A model generated the notes under the pieces. The model saw nothing but the letters and a program-made list of their open reading frames with translations. It ran no database searches and was not told where the DNA came from. Source: an uncultured Clostridia bacterium (lineage in GTDB: Bacteria; Bacillota; Clostridia; Lachnospirales; Lachnospiraceae). Taken from it: a DNA stretch of 13,138 nt. Every line of letters begins with the position of its first letter. Within the stretch, counting starts at the first letter, position 1. Positions 6,051 to 13,085 of the stretch are shown here, in pieces. The position numbers and the translations under genes are program-made. Location of the stretch: contig CAMJIC010000053.1 of NCBI GenBank assembly GCA_946405675.1, forward strand, positions 1 through 13,138, given 5' to 3'.

Positions 6051-7958
6051 ATGGAACGATATTTCGGATTTGACCTTGGCGATGCAGAAAGTGCCATTGC
6101 CAGGAAGCAGAAGGGTACAGAGCGGGAAGAACCCCAGATCGTGCCGGTGTGCGACGCGCAGAGCTTCATCACGGCGTATGCACGGCTGGCGGACGGGAGG
6201 CTTCTGATCGGCGAGGGTGCGTGTTACGCGGCGGATGCGATCGTCCGGAAGGTGCGTTTTAAGAGCCGGTTCCTGTCGGATCCGGAAAGCACGAAGGATA
6301 TCCGGACCTTTGCGGCCGGTGTGCTGTCGGACCTGATCGGGAGCGGAAACCTGGTGCAGGGGGAAGAGACCTGTATTTATGTCGGCTGTCCCGCCGGATG
6401 GAAGATGGCGGACAGGGAGCGGTACCGGAAGATTTTTGAGGAGGCTCTCTACCCGCCGGTCAGGATTGTGTCGGAATCACGGGCGGCTCTGATCAGCGCA
6501 TGCCTGTCCCGCCATCTTCAGGTGGGGTATGACATTCTTTCCAAAAGCGTCCTCGTGGTGGACGTGGGCTCCTCGACGACGGACTTTGCGTTCATTGAAT
6601 CCGGCAGGGAAGTCGAGCTGCAGACCGCCGGCGAGGTGATGCTGGGCGGCGGGATCACGGATGCCATGCTGCTGAGGGAGTGCGTTGAAGCAAGCCCGGA
6701 CCGGGACGGAATCCGGAAGATCCTGGAGAAAAGCGAAGCATGGCGCAGCTACTGCGAGTTTGCCGCGCGCCGCCTGAAGGAGAAATATTATTCGGATGAA
6801 GATTACTGGGCGAGCCGGACATGCATGAGAAGCATTGAGATCCTTCATTCCGGAAGCCATATGCTGACACTGAAGATGGACAGGGAGATGGCAAGGAAGC
6901 TGATGGAAGCACCGTCCAGGGAGCTGGGGGGAAAGTCGTTCCGGGAAGCCTTCTGCGAGAGCCTGGAGCAGGTGAAGGAGAAGATCAAGGAACCGGAGCT
7001 TCTCTTCCTCACTGGTGGTGTATCGAAGCTCCCGGCAATCCGGGAATGGTGCCAGGAGGCATTTGAGAACACGATTGTGATCACGACCGCGCAGCCGGAA
7101 TTCTCCGTGGCGCGGGGGCTGGCGCACAGCGGGCGGATCGATGAGGATATGCGGCAGTTCCGTCAGGAAGTGGACGATCTGATCGAGACGAGCACGGTGG
7201 AACGGATCGTGTCTTCCCATATGGAGGAGCTTTACCGGAATGTAGTGGACACGCTGACGGACCCGATCCTGGATACGGCGGCAATGAATGTGTTTGAGCG
7301 TTGGAGGAGCGGGGAGATCAGCCGCCTGTCGGAGATCGATGAGGAACTGACGCGGGAGATCGGGCATTACCTGCGCAGCGATGAGGCACAGAAGCTGATC
7401 GGATCGGTGGTGTCCTCCTGGCTGAAGAGCGCAGCCTATGAGCTGGAGGAATATACCATGCCGATCTGTGTCCGGCACAATGTCCCGTACCGCGCGCTGA
7501 ATCTGACCAGCTATCTGTCGCTTTCGGACATCGATATCCGGATCGACACGAAGGACATTTTTGCCGTTGACCAGATCACCTGGCTGATCAATACGATCAT
7601 TACGATTCTGGTGAGCCTTCTGTGCGGCGGAAGCGGCGTGGCGCTCATTGCAGGCGGGCTGAAGGGAATCCTCGCCGGCGCGATCCTGTCCCTGGGTGTT
7701 TTGCTGATCGGGCAGGAGCATCTGGAGAATCGGATGATGGATCTGAATATTCCAAAGCCCCTGCGCAGGCTGATCACGAGAAATGCATTTGGCAACCGCC
7801 TCCGCAGGGTTTCCTCTGAGGTCAGGTCCAGGTTCTACGCCAGCCTGGAGCAGGAGAAGAATGAGGAGATCACGGCCCGGCTTGCGGGAGAGATCTCGTC
7901 CCAGATCGAGGAGTGCCTGAAGAAAATGGCACAGGTGGTCGAGATTCCGCTGGGGTGA
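6051..7958 (+). CDS. Hsp70-like ATPase with C-terminal membrane hairpin
   Basis: The N-terminal part (about 1-370 of 635) is an actin/Hsp70-type ATPase. Its phosphate-1 loop is 'YFGFDLGDAES' (3-13), connect-1 is 'VSESRAALISA', phosphate-2 is 'VVDVGSSTTDFAF' (about 169-181, Asp171) and the adenosine loop is 'LFLTGGVSKLPAI' (Gly322-Gly323). The rest is not a DnaK substrate-binding domain. It is a long helical region (about 375-505), then a Gly-rich hydrophobic hairpin (about 508-556, 'WLINTIITILVSLLCGGSG...'), then a charged helical tail to 635. The protein is therefore probably peripheral or integral to the membrane with its ATPase in the cytosol. Its upstream neighbour looks like a membrane-tethered GrpE, and no J-domain gene is visible. 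A weak GGGGA lies 5 nt before ATG 6051. Alternative reading: a cytoskeletal or pilus-type actin-like ATPase of the same superfamily. Hsp70-like is preferred because of the connect-1 and phosphate loops and the neighbour. Confidence 0.85.
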   Translation: MERYFGFDLGDAESAIARKQKGTEREEPQIVPVCDAQSFITAYARLADGRLLIGEGACYAADAIVRKVRFKSRFLSDPESTKDIRTFAAGVLSDLIGSGNLVQGEETCIYVGCPAGWKMADRERYRKIFEEALYPPVRIVSESRAALISACLSRHLQVGYDILSKSVLVVDVGSSTTDFAFIESGREVELQTAGEVMLGGGITDAMLLRECVEASPDRDGIRKILEKSEAWRSYCEFAARRLKEKYYSDEDYWASRTCMRSIEILHSGSHMLTLKMDREMARKLMEAPSRELGGKSFREAFCESLEQVKEKIKEPELLFLTGGVSKLPAIREWCQEAFENTIVITTAQPEFSVARGLAHSGRIDEDMRQFRQEVDDLIETSTVERIVSSHMEELYRNVVDTLTDPILDTAAMNVFERWRSGEISRLSEIDEELTREIGHYLRSDEAQKLIGSVVSSWLKSAAYELEEYTMPICVRHNVPYRALNLTSYLSLSDIDIRIDTKDIFAVDQITWLINTIITILVSLLCGGSGVALIAGGLKGILAGAILSLGVLLIGQEHLENRMMDLNIPKPLRRLITRNAFGNRLRRVSSEVRSRFYASLEQEKNEEITARLAGEISSQIEECLKKMAQVVEIPLG

Positions 7959-8034
7959 TGATGGATCATGAAGCGCTGCGGAATATTTGACGCAAAAGAG
8001 GAGCGGGACAGGACACCAGGCAGAAAGAGGGGAT

Positions 8035-9591
8035 ATGAGAGCGAAAGAAAGCAGACGGTTCAGGAAGCAGATCCTGACAATCCTGTGCACTGTTTCAGCC
8101 ATGTGCCATGTGCTGCCGGCACATGCGGAGCAGCCGGCTGCCGGTGATATGGCGCAGGCATCTGTCAGCGGGACAAAGCAGACAGACATCGGTGATACGG
8201 AACAGATGGCTGTCAGTGAAAAGATACAGGATTCACAGCTGGCGGACGAAACACAGGATATGGATGAAGTGCAGGATTTTGGACAGGCACTTCCGGCCAG
8301 GTACAGTCTGATCGATGAGGGCAGAAAGCCCCTGGTGCGCAGCCAGGGAAATACAGGTACCTGCTGGGCGATCTCTGCGGTGTCGGCGATTGAAGCGGAT
8401 CTGCTTCCGGAGCGAAGTCTCATTCTGTCCCCGGAGCATATGTCCCTTCAGAATGGGTTTCAGATCACGCAGGAGGATGGCGGGGATTATTATATGATCA
8501 TGTCCTATCTTTCCGACTGGAAGGGGCCTGTCCTGGAGGCGGAGGATCCGTATGGGGATGCAGCCTCCCCGGAGGGACTCAGCGCGGCGGTCCATGTGCA
8601 GGAGATCCGAATGCTGAGGAACATGTCCAGAGATGAGATCAAGCGGATGATCCTTCGTTACGGAGCGGCCCAGTCCTCCCTGTGCCTGAACAGGGAAAGA
8701 ACAGACACGGATGAATATCATTACTATAATGCGCTGACAGGCGCGTATTTTGACCCGCTCATGGAGGAGCTGGATCATGACATCCTGATCCTTGGATGGG
8801 ATGACGGCTATTCCCGCGATCATTTCCGCATCAGACCGCCGGAGGATGGCGCATGGATCTGCCAGAACACCTGGGGAGAGTCCTTCGGTGAGGACGGTGT
8901 GTTCTATGTTTCCTATGAAGACCGGAACCTGTTCCGAAAGGGCGGGCTGGTCTATGCAAGGATCGAAGACGCGGACAATTATGACCGCGTCTATGAAAAT
9001 GATTCTCTCGGATGGCAGGGAAGGCAGGGCTACGAAAAGGAAGAATGCTGGTTCGCCGGTGCATTTACGCCCGGGGAAAAGGAAGAGCTGGCAGCGGTGG
9101 GCCTGTACAGCACCGGTTCCGGCACGACCTGCAGTGTGTATGTGATCAGGGAGTTTGCAGGGGAAGACGATCTGGAAAACCTGGCATCTTTTAGCAGTGA
9201 TGCTGAAGCCGCAGAGGATCCCGCGCAAAATGGTCCGGTGCATGTACAGAATGCAGCGGACGCGGAAGAAGACGGTGCGTCGCATTTCGCGGACAATATA
9301 ATATATGCGGCGCAGGCCAGGATGGATCATGCGGGATTCTATACGATCGACCTAGATGAGCCGGTGCAGCTGGAGGCGGGACAGACATTCGCCATCGCGG
9401 TACGGATCCATACCCCCGGCGAGGTGAGGCCGGTGGCAGTGGAGATGGAAAAGGACCGCTATACGGAGAATGTTGAATTGGAAGGCAGGCATACCTGGAT
9501 CAGCCCGGATGCAGTCAGGTGGGAGAACACACAGATGATGTACCTGACCAATGTGTGCCTGAAGGCTTATACGAACCTCCCGGAATGGTAA
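8035..9591 (+). CDS. Secreted papain-like (C1) cysteine peptidase with lectin-like domain
   Basis: This 518-residue exported protease has a basic N-terminus, a hydrophobic core (about 12-27) and a likely signal-peptidase site after 'AHA' (31). An acidic, Gln/Asp-rich spacer follows to about residue 85. The C1 domain keeps the expected residues: oxyanion Gln104 and nucleophile Cys110 in 'SQGNTGTCWAISA', His248 in 'DHDILILGWDD' and Asn278 in 'CQNTWGESFGEDG'. Residues about 310-512 match the lectin-like domain that follows C1 domains in many clostridial relatives, interrupted by an acidic, Ala-rich low-complexity stretch (about 383-420). The ATG at 8035 is preferred because the signal peptide begins there; AAGAGG(GG) lies close upstream. 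A TTG at 7987 would put 16 extra residues before the signal peptide. It sits 76 bp after the Hsp70-like gene with no terminator between, so co-transcription is likely. Substrate is unknown. The stop codon lies in the first arm of the palindrome block at 9588. Confidence 0.9.
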   Translation: MRAKESRRFRKQILTILCTVSAMCHVLPAHAEQPAAGDMAQASVSGTKQTDIGDTEQMAVSEKIQDSQLADETQDMDEVQDFGQALPARYSLIDEGRKPLVRSQGNTGTCWAISAVSAIEADLLPERSLILSPEHMSLQNGFQITQEDGGDYYMIMSYLSDWKGPVLEAEDPYGDAASPEGLSAAVHVQEIRMLRNMSRDEIKRMILRYGAAQSSLCLNRERTDTDEYHYYNALTGAYFDPLMEELDHDILILGWDDGYSRDHFRIRPPEDGAWICQNTWGESFGEDGVFYVSYEDRNLFRKGGLVYARIEDADNYDRVYENDSLGWQGRQGYEKEECWFAGAFTPGEKEELAAVGLYSTGSGTTCSVYVIREFAGEDDLENLASFSSDAEAAEDPAQNGPVHVQNAADAEEDGASHFADNIIYAAQARMDHAGFYTIDLDEPVQLEAGQTFAIAVRIHTPGEVRPVAVEMEKDRYTENVELEGRHTWISPDAVRWENTQMMYLTNVCLKAYTNLPEW

Positions 9592-9720
9592 CTGTTCAGG
9601 ACAGCCCGAAGCACTTGCTGCTGAGGGCGTATGAAAGTGTAAATGAAGTGGCATCGGGCGATTCAGGATGCGAAGCATCGCCCGATGCGTAACTGTTCAG
9701 AACAGGTTCTGAACAGTTAC
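9588..9720. repeat. Compound palindrome block of the ACTGTTCAG family, copy 2
   Basis: The block opens with GTAACTGTTCAG (9588-9599), which contains the TAA stop of the peptidase gene, and closes with its reverse complement CTGAACAGTTAC (9709-9720). Inside are GCATCGGGCGAT (9651-9662) paired with ATCGCCCGATGC (9677-9688), and an adjacent near-loopless perfect stem of GTAACTGTTCAGAAC (9689-9703), AG, then its exact complement (9706-9720). GATGC-GAA-GCATC (9667-9679) offers an alternative fold. There is no T-run, so termination here would not be of the classical intrinsic type. The core matches the palindrome at 2613-2644. Confidence 0.75.
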
Positions 9721-9796
9721 CCGGAATGAAGCTCCCGGATACGGGACACTAGAGGCGCATGCCGGCCAGGCTTGCGGTCGGTGGAAGGGGAGCGGG

Positions 9797-9847
9797 GTTA
9801 CAAGTCACACTCACAGGCCGTCCGCTGGTTGGGGTGTGACTTGTAAC
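9797..9847. repeat. GTTACAAGT-family palindrome, copy C
   Basis: GTTACAAGTCACAC (9797-9810) and its exact complement GTGTGACTTGTAAC (9834-9847) form a 14-bp perfect stem around a 23-nt loop. The right arm ends 5 nt before the AGGAGG ribosome-binding site of rdgB (9853-9858), the same kind of placement as copy A before the GrpE-like gene. It could be a mobile palindromic unit, an operator or a leader hairpin affecting translation. Confidence 0.85.
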
Positions 9848-9863
9848 GGAGCAGGAGGAAATC

Positions 9864-10664
9864 ATGAAAAGAAAGATGATCGCAGCGACCGGCAATGCCC
9901 AGAAGATGGTGGAGATCCGGCAGATCCTGGCAGGATTTGACATGGAGCTTGTCACGATGGCGGAAGCCGGACTTGATCTTGATATCGTGGAAAATGGAAG
10001 TACATTTGTGGAAAATGCGCTGATAAAGGTGCGTGCCGTCGCTCAGGCATCCGGTGAAATGGCGATCGCGGATGACTCCGGACTGGTGGTTGATGCCATG
10101 GACGGAGCACCCGGGATTCATTCCGCACGGTGGATGGGGCATGACACCTCCTACGAGATCAAAAACAGGGAGATCATCCGGCTGGTGGATGTGTTCTGTG
10201 CCACAAAGGAAGCGCGGGCGCAGTCGGAGGGAGCAAAAGCCTGCCCGGAGGAAACCAGGGCGCGGCAGGAAGGGTTTTCTGCTCTGCAGCAGGGCTGGAA
10301 GGACAAGGATGGAATCTGTGCTTCTCAGGAGCCCCGGGCACAAGGAACGGGTGAGGAGATCCAGAGGATCCATCCCGGCTGCCTGCCGGATGGAACGCCT
10401 GGCCCTTTGCGCTCTGCGCGGTTTGTCTGCGCGGTTGCCGTAGCCTGGCCGGATGGCAGGCAGCTGACGGCGGAAGGAACCCTGGAGGGCAGGATCCATA
10501 CAAAGGCGTGCGGAGAAAATGGATTTGGGTATGATCCGATCTTTTATCTGCCTGAGTATGGCATGACCTCCGGGCAGATCCCCCGCGAAGAGAAAAACCG
10601 CATCAGCCACAGGGGGAAGGCATTCCGGAAGATTCAGGAGCTCCTCAGGGAGATGATTCCATGA
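9864..10664 (+). CDS. rdgB: RdgB/HAM1-family XTP/dITP diphosphatase with central insertion
   Basis: This cytosolic house-cleaning enzyme hydrolyses dITP, dXTP and XTP to monophosphates, keeping deaminated purines out of DNA and RNA. Family signatures are complete: 'AATGNAQKMVEI' (substrate-binding N-terminus), 'TFVENALIK' (47-55), 'ADDSGLVVDAMDGAPGIHSARW' region (69-90, with catalytic Asp), 'GENGFGYDPIFY' (217-228) and 'KNRISHRGKAF' (244-254). The product is 266 residues, whereas the family is usually near 200. The excess is a hydrophilic insertion at about 113-180, between the helix ending 'NREIIRLVDVF' and the strand 'ARFVCAVAVAWPDG'. The insertion contains three loosely similar 'E-x-R-A' units ('EARAQSEG', 'ETRARQEG', 'EPRAQGTG'). 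AGGAGG lies 5 nt before the ATG. The gene overlaps the next by ATGA, matching the rdgB/phosphoesterase pairing known in Firmicutes such as B. subtilis ysnA-ysnB. Confidence 0.93.
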   Translation: MKRKMIAATGNAQKMVEIRQILAGFDMELVTMAEAGLDLDIVENGSTFVENALIKVRAVAQASGEMAIADDSGLVVDAMDGAPGIHSARWMGHDTSYEIKNREIIRLVDVFCATKEARAQSEGAKACPEETRARQEGFSALQQGWKDKDGICASQEPRAQGTGEEIQRIHPGCLPDGTPGPLRSARFVCAVAVAWPDGRQLTAEGTLEGRIHTKACGENGFGYDPIFYLPEYGMTSGQIPREEKNRISHRGKAFRKIQELLREMIP

Positions 10665-11152
10665 AGATACTTGTTGTAAGTGATTCCCACGGACAGGATC
10701 TGTTCGTGGCAAAGGCCCTGGACCGTGAATGGCCGATTGACGCGATGCTGCATCTGGGGGATTCCCAGGAAGACCAGGAGGAGTTTGCCTGTATTCTTGC
10801 GGGGGAGGACGTTCCACTGTACATGGTCCGGGGGAACTGCGACTACGATCCATCCTACCCGCTCAGCCGGATCGTTGAGCTGGCAGGGCACCGCATCCTG
10901 ATGACCCACGGACACCTGTGCTCCGTCAGCTATGGCACGCAGGAGCTGGCGCGGCAGGCATTGGAAAATGAATGTGATATCGCGATCTTCGGGCACACGC
11001 ATCGTCCGAAGATCGATGACAGCTCTGAGCGGCTTCTGATCCTGAACCCGGGAAGCATCACATTTCCGCGGCAGGAGATGCGCAAAAGGAGCTATATGAT
11101 CCTGAAGCTGGAAAAAGGAAAACGTCCGGAAGCGGAGCTGAGATATGTGTGA
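10661..11152 (+). CDS. yfcE: YfcE/MJ0936-family metallophosphoesterase
   Basis: This small (163-residue) cytosolic calcineurin-like phosphodiesterase has the whole metal-binding set: 'SDSHG' (Asp8, His10), 'HLGD' (Asp34), 'RGNCD' (Asn59), 'THGH' (His83) and 'GHTH' (His112, His114). 'LNPGSITFPR' near the end is typical of the YfcE/YsnB subgroup. Characterised relatives act on artificial phosphodiesters, and the natural substrate is not settled. The ATG overlaps the rdgB stop (ATGA), so the two are translationally coupled. A YfcE-type name is by family; this is not a demonstrated orthologue of the E. coli gene. Confidence 0.9.
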   Translation: MKILVVSDSHGQDLFVAKALDREWPIDAMLHLGDSQEDQEEFACILAGEDVPLYMVRGNCDYDPSYPLSRIVELAGHRILMTHGHLCSVSYGTQELARQALENECDIAIFGHTHRPKIDDSSERLLILNPGSITFPRQEMRKRSYMILKLEKGKRPEAELRYV

Positions 11153-11170
11153 AGGCCTGAGAGAAAGGCA

Positions 11171-11207
11171 TCCTAAGGAGCAGTTATGAATGAGCAGATC
11201 CTTAGGA
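11171..11207 (+). promoter_or_regulatory. Hairpin able to mask the ribosome-binding site of the second EAL gene
   Basis: TCCTAAGGA (11171-11179) and TCCTTAGGA (11199-11207) are exact reverse complements separated by 19 nt. The first arm holds most of the AAGGAG site (11175-11180) that serves ATG 11190, and the second lies within codons 4-6 of that gene. If the stem forms in mRNA, the ribosome-binding site is paired and the start codon sits in the loop. A 10-codon reading frame (ATG 11186 to TGA 11218) overlaps the same region. Confidence 0.5.
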
Positions 11208-13019
11208 ACGGAAAGTGAGGCAGAGGCAAAGATGTACATTTTTCCGGAGGAAATCAAAAGAGTCTACGAGAGCAGCCCGCTCTCTTTCGTGTATTACCAG
11301 AACATTGACGGCGAGGCGGTTCCCGTGCTGGCGTCGGACGGATTTTGCCGGAATACGGGAATGGAGCGGGATCATGTCCTGAAATGGCTGTCCGTGGGCA
11401 TGTATGAGCGCATGCATCCGGATGATGTCGGTACTGTCTCCAGGATCAGCGACGCATTTTTGCGGGGAGAAGGCGGGTACGATGTCATATTCCGCTGCCG
11501 CATCAAAGGGCAGTATGCCTATATCCATGGGAACGGGCAGTGGCAGGAGATGCCGGACGGGACAAAACTGGCCGTGATCCAGTATCAGAATGTTTCCAAT
11601 ACAAAGGAAAACATGCTGACGGTGGAAGAGAGCTATGACCTGTTCCGCCAGGATGTATTCTACACGGATTCCGTGACGGGCCTTCCGAACCTGAACTACC
11701 TGAAGGCATACGGGGATGAGCGTGCCCGGTCGATCCGCGCAGCGGGAAATGATCCGACGGTGATCTTTTCCGATATTTTTTCCATGCAGTCCTATAATTA
11801 CCAGTACGGTGTCAAGGAGGGAGACGACCTGCTGCGTCTGGTGGCGAAGGAACTGAAGGAGGCATTCCCGGAAGCACTCCTGGTCCGCGGCGCAAACGAT
11901 CATTTTATCGTGATCAATAATCACCACAATTATGAGAGGATCGCGAGGGAGATCGAGAATGCGGATGAGCGGATCCGGAAAAATGCGCGCGGCGTCACGT
12001 CCGGCATCCGGTGCGGCATCTGTGCCATCAAGGAAGGGATGGATGTCAATGACGCGCTGGATCATGCAAGGCACGCCCTTCGCAGGATCCATAACGACAT
12101 GACAAGAACCTGGGCGATCTTCTCCCAGGCGGCCGATGACAGATACTGGCGGGAGCGGTACATTATCGAGCATTTTGACCGCGCGCTTCAGGAAGGATGG
12201 ATCAAAATCTATTATCAGGGAATCACGCGCGCCTGTTCCGGGCGGGGGGCTTCTTTTGAAGCGCTTGCCAGATGGATCGACCCGGTGCGCGGGATGATCT
12301 CGCCGGGGGAGTTTATCCCGGCGCTTCAGGAGTATCATCAGCTGTACAAGCTGGATATCTATATCTTTGAACAGGTCTGCAGGGATTTCATTCTGCGGTC
12401 TGAGAACAATCTTCCCCTGACGCCTGTTTCGGTGAATTTTTCCAGACAGGATTTTGACCATCTGGATGTGCTGGGAAGGATGAACGAGCTCTACCGCAGG
12501 TACGGGATGGAACAGTACGTAGACAAGAGCTATTTTATCGTTGAGATCACAGAGCAGGATCTGGCAGTCGGCGCGGCGCACCTGGAGGATCAGATGCGCC
12601 GGATCCGTGAAAACGGATACCGTGTCTGGCTGGACGATTTCGGGAGCGGGTATTCCGCGATCAATATGTTCAGCCGGTTCAGCTTTGACCTGATCAAGTT
12701 TGACATGGAGCTGCTGCGCCATCTGGACGACAACAATGGGGCGAACCGCGTGATCCTCCGGGAGATGATGAATATTGCAAGGCAGCTGGGGTCTCACACG
12801 CTGATCGAAGGGGTTGAGACGCAGGAACAGGTCGCATTTGTCCGGGAAATCGGCTGTGAGCTGATTCAGGGCTACTACTACCACAAGCCGGAACCGCTTG
12901 ACGAGATGCTTTACAGCATCCGCGCCGGCAGGAAGATCACCCGCTTTGAGACCAAACAGGAGCGGGAGGAGCTGGAGCGCGCATGGCTGGAATCGGGCCG
13001 TGCTCCTGCCGGCAGGTGA
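11190..13019 (+). CDS. PAS-like/degenerate GGDEF/EAL protein, probable cytosolic c-di-GMP phosphodiesterase
   Basis: This 609-residue protein has no membrane segment. Residues about 17-138 resemble a PAS-type sensor fold ('YIFPEEIKRVYESSP...', 'MHPDDV', 'YQNVSNTKE'). Residues about 155-310 are a GGDEF fold: the entry motif 'DSVTGLPNLNYL' is present, but the active-site signature has become 'RGANDHF', so it should not make c-di-GMP. The EAL domain (about 325-580) keeps E357 in 'FEALARW', N416, E452 in 'VEITEQ', D482-D483 in 'DDFGSGY', K503, E540 in 'IEGVE' and Q560, consistent with an active phosphodiesterase. A charged tail follows. AAGGAG lies 9 nt before ATG 11190. ATG 11232 (residue 15) is a real alternative, because close relatives as I recall them begin at 'MYIFPEE'. 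It lies 37 bp after yfcE and is probably in the same transcript. Confidence 0.88.
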   Translation: MSRSLGTESEAEAKMYIFPEEIKRVYESSPLSFVYYQNIDGEAVPVLASDGFCRNTGMERDHVLKWLSVGMYERMHPDDVGTVSRISDAFLRGEGGYDVIFRCRIKGQYAYIHGNGQWQEMPDGTKLAVIQYQNVSNTKENMLTVEESYDLFRQDVFYTDSVTGLPNLNYLKAYGDERARSIRAAGNDPTVIFSDIFSMQSYNYQYGVKEGDDLLRLVAKELKEAFPEALLVRGANDHFIVINNHHNYERIAREIENADERIRKNARGVTSGIRCGICAIKEGMDVNDALDHARHALRRIHNDMTRTWAIFSQAADDRYWRERYIIEHFDRALQEGWIKIYYQGITRACSGRGASFEALARWIDPVRGMISPGEFIPALQEYHQLYKLDIYIFEQVCRDFILRSENNLPLTPVSVNFSRQDFDHLDVLGRMNELYRRYGMEQYVDKSYFIVEITEQDLAVGAAHLEDQMRRIRENGYRVWLDDFGSGYSAINMFSRFSFDLIKFDMELLRHLDDNNGANRVILREMMNIARQLGSHTLIEGVETQEQVAFVREIGCELIQGYYYHKPEPLDEMLYSIRAGRKITRFETKQEREELERAWLESGRAPAGR

Positions 13020-13038
13020 GGCCTCATCTGCCGGCAGG
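13005..13038. repeat. Loopless palindrome spanning the stop codon of the second EAL gene
   Basis: CCTGCCGGCAGGTGAGG (13005-13021) abuts CCTCATCTGCCGGCAGG (13022-13038). They pair at 16 of 17 positions, the exception being a G-U wobble in RNA. It contains the last codons and the TGA at 13017-13019. A-rich sequence follows instead of a T-run, so a classical terminator for the plus strand is not supported. Confidence 0.6.
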
Positions 13039-13085
13039 AAAAAGTACTGCGAAAAAAATGCGGAGAAAATGGGCGGAAAAAACTG

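Noticed and set aside
7987..8034. TTG start for the C1 peptidase
   Set aside because: It would bury the signal peptide 16 residues inside the protein. ATG 8035 places the basic and hydrophobic signal segments at the N-terminus.
6477..8423. Long minus-strand reading frame opposite the Hsp70-like and peptidase genes
   Set aside because: It lies antisense across two genes with clear family motifs, spans the gap between them, and its product is rich in Arg/Pro/His/Cys with no recognisable domain. GC-rich codon use on the plus strand explains the lack of stops.
11186..11218. Ten-codon reading frame overlapping the start of the second EAL gene as a separate small gene
   Set aside because: Too short and without independent support. 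It is kept only as part of the possible translational switch.
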